Shown here: positions 23,801 through 34,851 of the stretch, in pieces
Position numbering within the stretch: the stretch's first letter is position 1
How the letters are laid out: each line of letters begins with the position of its first letter
NCBI GenBank assembly: GCA_025766275.1
Contig: JAFKAC010000261.1
Coordinates: 1 to 41,362 of the forward strand
Length of the DNA: 41,362 bases
Reading direction: 5' to 3'
Origin: Lactarius indigo
Lineage: Eukaryota > Basidiomycota > Agaricomycetes > Russulales > Russulaceae
The notes under the pieces: generated by a model
What the model saw: only the letters and a program-made list of their open reading frames with translations
The model's database searches: none
What the model was told of the DNA's origin: nothing
Position numbers and translations under genes: made by a program

Positions 23801-24787
23801 CGGCGCAGGGTCATTTGGAAAAGTTTACCTTGGCATGGACGCCACGAATGGATTGCTTATGGCCGTGAAACAAGTAGAAGTTCCCACGGGTGCATCTGAC
23901 GAGCGAAAGAGGACGATGACTGATGCATTGGAGCGCGAGATCGAACTACTGAAAGACCTGCAGCACGAAAATATTGTCCAGTATCTTTGTGCGTCCCTCG
24001 TTCGCTTTCTTTCTGTCACCGTCTCATGAACGACTCTGAAACAGACTCGTCGTCTGATGATGAATTTTTTAACATATTCCTGGAGTATGTACCAGGGGGC
24101 TCTGTTGCCGCACTACTGCGGAACTATGGCGCAGTTTGAGGAACCTCTCGTGCGCAACTTCGTTCGCCAAATTCTTGAGGGTTTACACTATGTCCACGAA
24201 CGGGGCATCGTCCACCGCGATATCAAGGGCGCGAACGTCTTGGTAGATAACAAGGGAGGCATAAAAATCTCCGACTTTGGTATCTCGAAAAAACTGGAAG
24301 ATAGTAAGTTGCGACACCTCCCGTCGTCATTGTGGATGTTAAAGACGTTTTGTAAGACCTCCTGCCGGGGAACCGCTTGCATCGCCCTTCTCTACAAGGC
24401 TCCGTCTATTGGATGGCCCCGGAGGTCGTCAAACAGGTCGCATACACGAAGAAGGCCGACATATGGAGTGTCGGTTGTTTAATCGTCGAGATGCTTACAG
24501 GGGAGCACCCCTGGGCTCAGCTTAATCAAATGCAGGCCATTTCAAGGTACCGTTCACCAAGCCTATCTCGCTAAATCGACAATGGCTGACTTTGTGGGCA
24601 GATCGGCTCTTCTGGTGCCAAGCCCCCGATCCCGTCTGATATATCTGCTGACGCTCAAAACTGCTTGGATTTCTGCTTCGAGCTCGATCACGAAATTCGG
24701 CCATCTGCAGGAGACCTGCTGGGCCACGCTTGGTTGAAGAAAAAGGCTAACACAAAGGGACAAAAATCCAAGGATACCCCGTCGTAG
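20890..24787 (+). CDS. STE11: STE11/Byr2-type MAP kinase kinase kinase, with two frame breaks in the kinase domain
   Basis: Exons are 20890-22495, 22544-23722, 23773-23988, 24045-24303, 24357-24546 and 24602-24787, about 1,211 codons. A SAM domain (residues about 78-142) is followed by a Pro/Ser-rich linker and a Ras-binding-like region (about 455-560, including [14 protein letters not shown]). A second disordered acidic stretch leads to the kinase domain from about 928. It shows [38 protein letters not shown] and DIWSVGC. Ste11 relays pheromone, osmotic and wall signals to a MAPKK. One extra base near 24131-24136 (after NYGA) and one missing base near 24540-24546 (at MQAIFK) break the frame; uncorrected translation stops at the TGA just after NYGA. 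The two changes cancel in total length. Confidence 0.9.
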
Positions 24788-24972
24788 GGAAAGGTGGAGC
24801 CCTTCAAAGTTGCGTTTACTACTTGTTTGTGTTGCTGCTGTTGTTATACGATCGACGTCCCTTTCACATTAACCAATTTCTGCCACTTCACTTGTATTAG
24901 GCACCCATGCACCTTAACGAACACAGGAATTTATATTTTATCCCTAGATATCACATTTCTGCTATGATATGC

Positions 24973-27286
24973 TCACTCGTCCTTTTCTTGTCGCTTTCTT
25001 TTGGTACCACTTTCTGCTTTTGTGGCTGGTCCCCAATTTGGAGTAGGGTTTGGTTGGTACCGGACTAGCTTAACTTTAGATGACTGTGTCACCGTCAAGG
25101 GATGTGAGGTGAAATTAGCTTCGACGCTGGAGCGATTCATCAATGAGCATGCCACAATCCACTTATGTTCATATATCTATACCTTGGGTCCTTCTGTAGT
25201 AGAGTACGGGCGGGGGAATTTGGAGGAATTTTCTCCATTTTAACAGGATGTGTCTTGACCCAGGAACGATAGACGTCGTGAAGATCCCGCCGTGTTGCAG
25301 TCGTCTTCAATGAACCAGGCGCTGCATGCGATCGGGGACACCTGATGTCCTGCATGGAGGAGGGCAGAACTATGATACAAGCATTAGCTCAAAGAGGCGG
25401 CACGTCAATGTCATGCCATGCACTGACGCTATTTCATCCAAAGACGGGCACGTGCAGTGGAAGAAACTGGCAACTCTTGAAGGTGTGAAGTAGAATGGTA
25501 CGCTTAGTTCCTTCCCTTCTCGATGAGTGGTGGAACAGGTGCCATACAAAGACGTCAACCCACCTCCTTTGCAACCGTGAGCATGCCCTTCATGCGAGTG
25601 GACGTTCCGTATTTGTCTTCGTTGCCTTCGAGGTGCTCCAGGATTCCGCCTATGAATTGCGAGTCATGTATCGGTCCGTTCCACATCGGTCCCGCAACGT
25701 GCAGGGGTGCCGCACACTCAGGACACTTCTCGGATACGGGGGGACCAACGTGAGTTTTGAACAAAGTGGTGGCGTTATCGCTGCGGTCATTGACTCTTTC
25801 GGTCATTCTACCTAAAGGTTGTTCATAAAAGGACTGACAGCCTGAGCAGACGTAGAAGATAGATGTCTTGCTGCGAACACATGTGAGGAGCGTAAACCAC
25901 TGCACAGCTTGTCTACGAACCTGGCGAGCTTCTTGACTTCAACAGGCGCCGTCTGTACCCTTACGAACAATCGCACGTAGAAGTCTATTGACAAGGACAG
26001 AAGCGGTTGGATGTATCGACCGTAGCGCGCGGCGGAGGTCGAAATGGTGTGAAGGACCAACCGAAGAGCCTAGCAGTCTGAGCGTGACCTGCCATTGGGT
26101 CTAAAGCAGCAGCAGCTTACCACTTCATGCGAGTATTCGGCCTTGACCGGAACACCGCCATAGTTGGAGTAGCTACCAGAATTGTTGAGTTACTGGCATC
26201 CGACAATGTTCCATTGTATGTGACTCACCATTTCTCCGGGTAATTGTTGGTGGCCAGGACGGAGAGATCGGTACATGTCACACACAGAAGCCCTGCGTTA
26301 TCTAAGTGAGCTCGAGACGGGTCTAGGAGAGATAAAATAGCCCACCTCCATCCGTGATGCACTGAACGGCGGCGTCAATGAAAGGTGCGGCGGTTCCATA
26401 GGGATCCAGATCAACGACGTCGACGCGACTGCGCTCAGGGGAATGCGAATACATCAAAGCTCTGCACCCACGTATTGATGATTGCTTCGAGGCAGTTCTA
26501 GAGTACTTCTCACCGAGCATCGCCCTCGTTTACCCTGACCTTCGCTTGGCTTTGCTCTGCGCCGTGCCCACTCCCCTCCGCGGCAGGTGAGCCACTCAAA
26601 CCATTCAGCTCCACATTCCGCGTCATTGCCGCTGTGGCTGAGGCTGACAGATCATTCGCTATCACGTATCTGGGGGAATAACATGAGAACAAAGGACGTG
26701 ATGAGAACGGCCGGCCGACTTGACGAGGGGTATCTCTTTGGCATAGCGAATAGAACGCAGCCCCGTGGCAGACAAAGCTTCTAGTATCACGAATTTGAAC
26801 GGCCGATACTACAAATGGGACAGTCAAAGGCCGCGCAACGTTAAATGCAGAGGTTGTTACCTCCGCTTCCTTCACCGCGGCGACAACGTCTGATGTGGTG
26901 TCCATAGCATCTCTGGTATCCGCAGCCGCAGCCAGAGGTAATGATGCACTGACCTCCTTGAGGAGGTCGCAAAAGGGACCAATGTGGAACACTCACCTAT
27001 CTTGTGTAGCGTCCTCTCCAACCCTTGGTCGTTTCCTATCCGGCACGGGCAACCTGCCCATTTTTTCGAGTTTCTTCTCCCGCGTCTGTCTCCACCGTTC
27101 TTCCCTTGTCTTGTTCGACACCTCACTCCAGACACGGATGGTAGCCACGCTCAGATCCCTGTTGAACTCCTGAACGGGGTTAAGAAAGGTCTCATTGTTG
27201 GATGGAAGCAATATGTGAGAGGTGTTCTCGGTGTGGAGGGTAAACCCATCGGGTACCGTCACAGAACCTGGCGGGGGGTGAGCCAT
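24973..27286 (-). CDS. TRM1: TRM1, tRNA (guanine26-N2)-dimethyltransferase
   Basis: About twelve exons cover the protein from the ATG at 27286 ([15 protein letters not shown]) to the stop at 24973. Family blocks are [33 protein letters not shown] (the SAM-binding region), [11 protein letters not shown], the catalytic [37 protein letters not shown] and a CxxC...CxxC zinc-like pair (YVCSGC, EKCPEC). The C-terminus TKRKRQEK is basic, like a nuclear signal. TRM1 makes m2,2G26 in nuclear-encoded and mitochondrial tRNAs. A run of four G at 25334-25337 (plus strand) contains one base too many for the conserved VSRSHA.PGSLKT block, so the literal frame breaks there. An in-frame, Arg-rich, ATG-less stretch extends upstream to about 27403. 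Confidence 0.9.
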
Positions 27287-27520
27287 GAAGCTTCTGCACC
27301 ACTTGCGTGACCTAGACGCCGTGAGAGTGGGCCCCCGTCGGTGGAGAATACAAAGACGAGGAAATGCACGGTACGAGGCCAGGTCTACGAAGATCTGCAA
27401 CAAGCACTATCATTATGTAATACTCAAATGTCCATGTCTGAGTCCATGTGGATGTCACGGTGTACACTAATGTCCAATTCCTCCGACAAACTCAAAACTC
27501 GAGCCTTGCACTCCGGCTAA

Positions 27521-30500
27521 TCAGTAGGAGAAGTCTTCCACAACAAGGTCGAATCGATCCGCCGTAATCTCCCCGTCGAATTCGCGAGGGATTAATCTGA
27601 GCGGCAACGGCCTTCCGAACAACCGCGTTCAACGTCGCTGGCCCACAGCCTACCCAAATTAAGTCCCACCAACTAGTCGCGAAAAGAGCTAACCACTCAC
27701 ATGCTACGATAACACGGCCACTAGTCCTGCTCGCCTCGTCCTTCAGAATTGAATCGATCTTAGGCCGCCCGGGTCGCGCGAATTCGGCCATAACTCTGAC
27801 GTCTCGCATCTCCTGGTCACCTACTTCTAGCTCCACCCCTTTCGGCGCACCGCGAACCAACGGTTGCATGCTAGGGACCTGTGAGAACGTAGAGGAAATT
27901 CTCTTTCGATCCCAGTCCAGGGATCCGTCCATGAGCCGATCTCTTGGACTTGGTGTGTCCCAATTGCCCAGAGATGGGGACCGCGGTGTGGTAGGAACCG
28001 AAGGCAATGATAGACTTGCGAGTTTAGGGTATGATCGACGCTTTGCAGAGGTGTCTGCACTCGGACCAGGGGAGTTCCGTGGAGGGTGAACGGGTGAATC
28101 CAGTAGATAGTTGGTCTCAGCGTTGAGCATCGGAGAATCGGGCGGCCTTATTGACTCGGTAACAGGTTTCTCTTCCAATGACGGTTTCCCCCTGCGACGC
28201 GCTCTCGCCTTGCGAGTAAGCGCTCGCCGTATCGTACCTTCCTTTTTAAGCGTACGATTGAGGGAAGTCTCGCCCGGCATTTGATCATCGTGCTCGCCAT
28301 CGAAGTTGGTAAGGTCTAACCGGTGCTCTTCATGACCCAACTCTCCAGTTTCGTTGTATTCACCTGTATAATAACCTAGATCCGCGAATTCGTCGTCAGG
28401 TATTTGGTCATCGATGAAGTCGTCTTCATCGAAAGAACCCTGTCCTTCGGGTATTGCAGGAAGAACTACGGAGGACGTGGGATTGAGAGCGCCAGGGGAG
28501 GTCGAATTTCCGATGTCGTTATATCCTAAGGGGACGGAAGGATTGAAGTTCGTGACGAAGAGGTCGAGTTGCAATGATTCCCGCGGAACAAGTACTCTAC
28601 ATCGATGTAGAACACTTGCACACCACTGCATATGAGCTACGCAGGAGTGAGTGATCTTTTCGATGACGTACAGACAGGCATAGACTTACCAAAGTCTCGG
28701 AGTATCCATATAAACCGGATTCGTCGCATTGCGGAAACCTTGCCCACTTTACCGCCTAGAATAGCGACCGTCCCTCCCGGCCATACATAAGCAGAGAAAC
28801 TCAAGTACGGAGATCCCGAAAGATACGCCTGATCCACCGGAGATAATCACGGCCGAAGAATACAATCCCCAATTGGTCCTCACTGGGGATCCAAATGGAC
28901 CGTCTACCCAAGTCCTCAGCAGTACTCCCGATGATGGTAAGGTCCCCGGGGATTCTTGCGCTGGGTGCCGACGCCCATCCGCAAGGAGTGAGACCACCGT
29001 CGTCCACAAGTTCTTAGTCCAGCCGTTTTTGGCTCTGATAAGAAACGTGATCATTCTCCCGTCATCTCCAGGCTTCTGTTCGTCGCATACAGATGCGCAG
29101 GTGAACGGGTGGGAAACCAACCTAGACACTGACGGTATGCAGAGAAGGAAGTGCTGTCCAGGGGCCCAGGTAAGTTGTCCAGGAGGGATGAGACGTAGTC
29201 GTATGGTCCGACCGGCAAGAACCTCCGCATGGCCATAGCCGATAGGAACGGAGAACGTGGGTAGAAGGGGGGGTCAGGAAAGAGGTTGTGGAGCGGTGCT
29301 TCGAGTGGTGTAGATCCTTGGAGTCTGGCGAATGGTACATAGACAGCGAGTCTCGATATATATTCTCGGCGTAAAGTTTATTGTCTGTGGAAAAATCAGG
29401 AGACTCCAGATCTGGAGAAGTGGAACGCATTTCCAAGTCTTGTTCGCGAGCAGACAGTCGGAGACCCGAAGGGGTTGTCGAGGGCACATGGACGGGACTA
29501 CCCAAGAACCCATTGACATACACCCAATTTGTTTGCACGCCAAGTCCTCTCTCCGGCCCACAGCAGGAGAGCGAACCAACACCACCACCACAAAGGCGGA
29601 TGGTTGTAGCGCTGATATTACGATGGTGGAAGGGACAAGGATGACGTGGAAAAGCATAGAATATCTCGTAGTGTTTTTTCCCGAATAGGGCCCAATGACA
29701 GCAGGACAAGTAACGTGAGTAGGATATATGCCTATTCAAATCGTGAGTGAGCCATGGAATAGGGATGCTACGATATACACTCACGGTCCAAGCGTATATG
29801 AATCTTGGAAAGTGCCACGCATAGACGTATGCGACTTTGCCCGTCCCGCTACGAGTATCGTTGGCCAGCTGCACGCTCCACAGAGCCGCGTGCAATGTTA
29901 CCATGGCCCAGATAAACCGGCCTGTCCAACGGTGCAGCCACATGAGTTTGTCAAAGTGTATATCTGTGAGGAAGGATATGGCGAAAATGGCAAAGGGTGG
30001 GCGCTTGAGGGCGAAGAGGACACAGAGTGGGAAGAGAGCAAACGACATAAGACCCGCTCTACCCCCGGAAGTCCACCAGGCCTTCTGGATTGTGTACTGC
30101 GGTTGGTATGCCGTAACGTCGCGCGCAGTCAAACGCTTGAAGAAGTTGTTCGTGGGGGCGATGTAGTCTGGACCTATGAAAGTGGCCGCCAGGCAGGCGG
30201 TTATAAGCGAGACAAGACAAAGTAGTTGTACGTTTGAAGGCAGAAGGCGTGGTTGTTTGTGAGGTTGCCCACTCTTCCTAGCTTGAGCCAAAGAATGTTT
30301 CTTTCGCCAGGTCCGACGACGTAACGACCATTTGTTCCAGTAGGCACCAAAACGTCCTGGTCGCAAAGCAAAGAGACGTAATACTGTGAAAGTGAGTGTG
30401 ACCGAGCCTATGGCCAGCCAAAAGATGTAAGCGTATCTCCAGCTTGCCTCGCTGAGCGCGTGTATCTCTAGGTAGGCCGTGAACCAGTCTGTATCGTCCG

Positions 30501-30561
30501 TGAAGGCAGGTGTAGTCGGGTTTGGGCCGTACTGTTGCGAATATGAAGAGAGCGTCGACAT
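27521..30561 (-). CDS. Ferric reductase (FRE/NOX-like), with about seven +1 frame breaks
   Basis: The ATG at 30561 (CAAAATG context) begins a multi-pass protein. Exon 1 (30561-29785) has several membrane helices and the haem-type motifs LMWLHRWTGRFIWAM and TLHAALW. After a 53-nt intron come YILLTLLVLLSLGPIR, HYEIFYAFHV, HPPLWWWCWFALLLWAGER, the FAD block HPFTCAS, and NADPH-binding motifs GPFG, IISGGSGVSFG and a terminal CGPATLNAVV. Family members reduce Fe(III)/Cu(II) chelates at the plasma membrane. The NAD(P)H half holds an unusual acidic/Ser-rich insertion of about 200 residues (about 27,850-28,500). These motifs lie in successively shifted frames. Seven single extra bases fall near 29674-29682, 29650-29653, 29602, 29526-29535, 29267-29273, 28760 and 27551. 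Catalytic motifs are intact, so sequence error is more likely than a dead gene. Confidence 0.82.
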
Positions 30562-31304
30562 TTTGACTGGCGGCAAGACGCCCGTTGCCTCGGAGGCACG
30601 AAACGGAACAAAAACAGGCTGAGAATGCCAGGTTGAAGAGCAGGGAAAGAATATTAATATAAGTATTTAAGAGCTGAAGCCAAAAGGGTCAAGACCATAC
30701 CAGAGTCCAGACAGGTTTACACGGGGGCGTAGCCAAGAAATGTCAAGACTCGGATGCGTCCAGCTCAGGCCCTGAATAAAACTCCGAGTCGATTGTCAAC
30801 CGCAGCCTGAGGCGGTGCACGTGCCACTACAATTAACCTCAGCTAACATATTGGCCGCGGTGTAGGCAGCTCGGGCTTGTTCCGCCTTCGTTGTGCGCAG
30901 TACACAACGCAAGAAGGCAGTGAGCGGCTAAGTGCGACCGCCAACAAAGAGCGATCGGATGTCGCCATTTCATTGATGGTGGCGTGCGACGTGAGGCTAA
31001 CTTACTCGGAACGTTGCGCCCTCCAGGCACGCCCCAGGTGATTATCGCACTTTAGTCAAGCTTCGATCGGGTAACGATAGGAGTATATGCGGTGCAAAGG
31101 AACATGCATAGCAGTGTATCCGGGGTCCTGATGAACAGAACGCAGTGAGGTTATCTATGTATCCTCGGTCATTTCGATATCGTCATCACCCTCGGTAGCG
31201 ACAGCCTGCCATCCAAAACCGGGCGTCCTCGTTGATTGACCTTGTAGCCGCGACAACAAAGGGGATAAAGACGCTGTAGAACAGATGATAAGTAATCCAT
31301 GCCT
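30562..31304. other. Intergenic region upstream of the ferric reductase
   Basis: These 743 bp hold the 5' side of the minus-strand ferric reductase gene and the 3' side of the APC transporter gene. An AT-rich patch (AATATTAATATAAGTATTTAA, about 30650-30670) lies about 90-110 bp upstream of the ferric reductase ATG and could supply its core promoter. I recognise no gene, repeat or RNA here. No HGATAR cluster typical of iron-GATA regulation stood out by eye. Confidence 0.5.
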
Positions 31305-33600
31305 TCATGAAAGCCAACTCTTGACACGATGCTCACGAAAATTTCTCTGCAGGGCCGTCAATGCTCCCGTTGGGTAATATAATACATAGGGATGCCAGCC
31401 AGGACAAAACCTAGTTTCGATGTAGCAAGCGCTGTAAGTTAATGTCATGAAAACGCACCAAGAACAGCCAAGGCCTCTAATGGTGCAGCAATAATGGGCA
31501 TGTAGAGCAGGAACAACGCAACCTGGACTATGTTGAGCGAGGGTGTAAGGAGAGGGACGGTGCACGCACTGCGCAGAATAAAAAAGGTGTTGTGATCCAG
31601 GTTTTATACGGTCTGCAGATCGAACATCGTCATGGAGGGTCCCGTTCCAAAGGTGATTGGCTCTCACCTTTCCAACATTGGTTCCTTGATTCTCAAAATC
31701 ACAACCCCAGAACCTTTGACGATTGAGCCATGGAAAGAGATGCTAGCTGAGAGACGTACCGTAAGGAAATAGAACGCCCACGACGCCACCACGGCGAAGT
31801 TTATGAGAGAACGGAAACCACCCCCCAAAAGTATGAAGGTAATAGTTATGCCAGCTTGAAGAAGCATTGCATTTAGTGGGGTTTGCCTAGTGGGGTGTAA
31901 CCGTCCAAACAAAGCGGGGAGGTATCCCTCTCTACCCGCAACATAAATCAACCGCCCTGTCGTGAAGAAAGAACCTGACATTCGCGTTAGCTTGCCCGCG
32001 GTGAGCAAAAACAACGACGAACCATTTAGCGCCCCTAAACAGGAGAAAGCCACCATGAATGCGAAGATAGAACCCCCAATTGGCCCGAAAAGGGCCCTAC
32101 CAAAGTCCAGGGCAACCGTGTTGCTAAGACCTACAGTAGCCTAAATAGTTTTATACGGGGGTGCAGGGGTCAAGTAAAGTTAACACATACTTTGTCGAGG
32201 ACTACGAAATAAGAGACGTTGGCAAGTAGAAATAGCAACTGCAGATCACGTCAAGACCGTTTCAGCATCAGAGTTGACAAGAGGGTCGAACCGTCACAGT
32301 TATCATACTGAAATGTATGACCCGCGGGATGTTTTTTTCTGGTTCAGACATTTCACCACCAACGTAGTTTGCCTGATCCCAGCCGTCGAACGCCCAAAGA
32401 CCAGAATAAAGAGCAAGGGCGTACGCTGATGGGCTCGTGGACGTCCCATCAAATACCGACGTCGTGAACGAGGTAGTTGCTCGCCCTCTTGCCAGTTGGA
32501 CCAGACCAAGTACGGTTATAGACATCTAGGAGTAGTCAAAGCCAGTCGACAAGTAGGCCAAGGTGCGCATACCAAGCTGAGAACCTGGAATGAAGGGTGT
32601 AAATGTGATAGGTACCCAAATCATACCTGGGTGTCACACACCTTTACAGTCGTGAAAACGACGGCAACCCGAGTCCCCAAGCTCCGGGTGACTACACACA
32701 CAAAGGTGATTACCGAGACAGCTGCGATTGCTGTAACCTGAATGGCCCACTGTGGAATGTCGTCTGGAGAGACATCACTACGAGTCGCATGCCAAAAAAG
32801 CCTGTTGAGGTATTCTGCAAATATAAGGCTAATAACGGCGTTGGACCCTTCAAATGTATCAGGGTGAGTTGCTTTAAAGCAGGAAAGGATATAAAAGTAC
32901 CAGGTTTCAACGCGGATATAGCGGTCCAAGCAAACAGATAGGAAACAATCGGACCGTAAGAGTAAGCCAGGTATGCTTGGGCTCCACCGTTCAAAGGTAT
33001 CGCGGATCCCAGCTCCGCAAAACTGCTCGCGCCAGTCCAACCCAACAGCCCAGATAATAACCACACAATGAGACTAGCACCGACACTCCCGGTATTTGCA
33101 ACCACCACTCCTGGTGATGAGCTACGAAGGCCTCAGTCGTCTGAATTCTCGAGATGTAGGATTGACATACAATATGCCCGACCCAATCTGTATGTTTGAG
33201 TCGTTTAAAAATCTTGGTATAAGGAGAGCTTAGGCTCACCTGTAAGCCTACGACCAGGGCCACGCCTAAAGAGCCAGGTATTTCAACAACGCGAGATTTT
33301 AAGGCGAGGAAGTTGGTGCGTACCATTGACTAATCCAATATTTTTCTCCGTAACAGCACCCTTAACTTCGTCCGACTCACTCAAGCTCGCGGTCAACGGC
33401 AATAGGTCCCTCTCAAAACTGAGGCTGGACATAGAAACCGAACGTCCTCTGTGCAGAGCCGGGGGGGCTGCCCCTTCGAGTAGTTCGAGAGCCCTCAAAG
33501 AGTCATCGGAGTCATAAGAAGATCTCGAACGGAGAGGCTGTCCCGAGAGGTCTTGCAGTGGTCGCGAGTCGGCATGTTGGCCTTTGGAAGATAAACTCAT
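31305..33600 (-). CDS. APC/LAT-family amino-acid transporter (methionine-permease type)
   Basis: About 14 exons give a protein of about 545 aa starting at 33600. A Ser-rich cytoplasmic N-terminus of about 90 residues leads into IGLVNGVALVVGLQIGSGIF, the APC/LAT TM1 signature. AELGSAIPLNGGAQAYL, WDQANYVGGEMSEPEKNIPR, GREGYLPALFGRLHPTR, TPLNAMLLQA and RIKEPMLERPYKTW follow. Proteins of this type import neutral amino acids, notably methionine, across the plasma membrane. A 48-nt in-frame segment between LGALNG and SFFTTGRL looks like an unspliced intron (GTTCGT...CAG, with GCTAACG branch site). Two points are uncertain. The exon junction near 31705 needs either a donor inside VR or one more G. 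The C-terminus stops at 31358 as read, or at 31305 if a G is missing in the CCC at 31366. Confidence 0.88.
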
Positions 33601-33740
33601 CGAAAAGGCAATATTTTTTAAACTTACCAGCATCAACATCCCGTATATTTATTTATTATTTAAATATAATTTTCCACTTTTTGTCCTAACCAGGTTACAT
33701 GTTTGGAGTCTCTACAATCATCGTAGTGTGCCATATACAC

Positions 33741-34808
33741 TCAATCTTCGTGAAGGGCCTGGGCCACAATCTGATGGATATCGGAACAACGATCTTGACA
33801 TAGTTGCAGACTCTAGAGTTGGTGTCCAGTTGGTCCGCGGGTCAACACGTAAAACCTCTTGTCGCTCACCAACAATGCCTTGGCTGGAAGTACGCGACCA
33901 GTTTGCCAGACGCTTGTTGTCACGCCCAAAGCGGGCATGCACGCGCACAACAACATTCCAGATGCCAATCGTGCTTCTTCTTCGTTTGGGTCCAACCAAA
34001 CGTCCTCCCCAACCACGGCCTGATCGTTAACTGTGAGGCATAACAAGAATCGGTAGCAGTGAGGGCTTACCCCGGCACATGATACGACCAAACCGAGCAT
34101 CTCTATTCCCGCTTTCGCAAGGGAGGTGGACGCAGCAACTGTGGCAGCCGCAACGCAGCTCTCGATACCATCACACTCAATGACAGTCACGAATATGTCG
34201 ATAACAGACTTCGGTAGGGTGTCTAGCCTCACACTGGAGGCTAGTGCCTGGTGTATAAGATTGGCTATTGATCTGTCTTCTGCATCCTGCGAAGTGAACA
34301 GGGTAAGGACAACGACGTCAACGGCGACAAGTCGTCTCACTCGGATAGGCACTTTTCGCACAAGAGATGAGAATGGTGCAAATTTGACTTCGACACTCAA
34401 CCTCCCTGTTTCGTGGTATGAGGAGCTTTTCGATTGACGAGGGCCATATCTAGGTGTGGTAAATGGCCCAATTCAGAATTGCGGGTGGAGCATTTCGATT
34501 CAGCAACCCACACCGCGCATGCAATTTTGGTCCGTTCTGTCTCAATATAAGCAGAGCCGTTCGCTTGTTTGATGAAGCCTGTGTTCAAAACTATCTACGA
34601 CGCCTCGAATTAGCAGCGTGCGTAAGGTAATAGCGATAACCTACGCACATATGGGTCGAATGTCCCCAGCCTGTCGCTTTCGGCGCGCTTCCCCTAGTTT
34701 CCAATTCTCGTATAAAATGCCAGACTCTTCGAGACCATCGTCGAAAGTAGGTTGAAAGCTCTCGCTTGGACCGTTGACACGTCTCCTGTCAAATCCACTT
34801 TGTGCCAT
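33741..34808 (-). CDS. MTR3: Exosome complex subunit MTR3 (RNase PH fold)
   Basis: Six exons join in phase to 262 aa: 34808-34649, 34590-34512, 34449-34341, 34286-34079, 34030-33870 and 33812-33741. RRKRQAGDIRPIFLNTGFIK with ANGSAYIE matches the start of the RNase PH domain. YGPRQSKSS, SVEVKFAPFSS, DAEDRSI and VWLDPNEEEARLASG are family blocks, and the C-terminal helix ends RCSDIHQIVAQALHED. MTR3 is one of six RNase-PH-like ring subunits of the 3'-5' RNA exosome. The VWLDP/VWQTG segment favours MTR3 over RRP46. Intron 4 has two readings: a donor GTGCCG at 34078 (48 nt, in phase) or the better-looking GTAAGC at 34070, which breaks the frame. Reading through adds 13 in-frame residues. Confidence 0.88.
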
Positions 34809-34851
34809 CGAGTTTATCGCACGAAGTAGGAATGCAATTCTATCTTACATA
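34809..34851. promoter_or_regulatory. 43-bp gap between divergent start codons (MTR3 / NSRP1)
   Basis: Only 43 bp separate the ATGs at 34808 (minus) and 34852 (plus). That is too short for two ordinary non-overlapping core promoters with leaders. At least one transcript, and probably both, should therefore begin inside or beyond the partner's first exon and overlap it antisense. Confidence 0.6.

Noticed and set aside
30576..30576. Longer ferric reductase start (five codons upstream)
   Set aside because: That codon is TTG. The ATG at 30561 has an A at -3 and is preferred.
34031..34078. Missing G in MTR3 (would have joined the indel patch)
   Set aside because: An in-phase 48-nt intron with donor GTGCCG explains the sequence without any indel.
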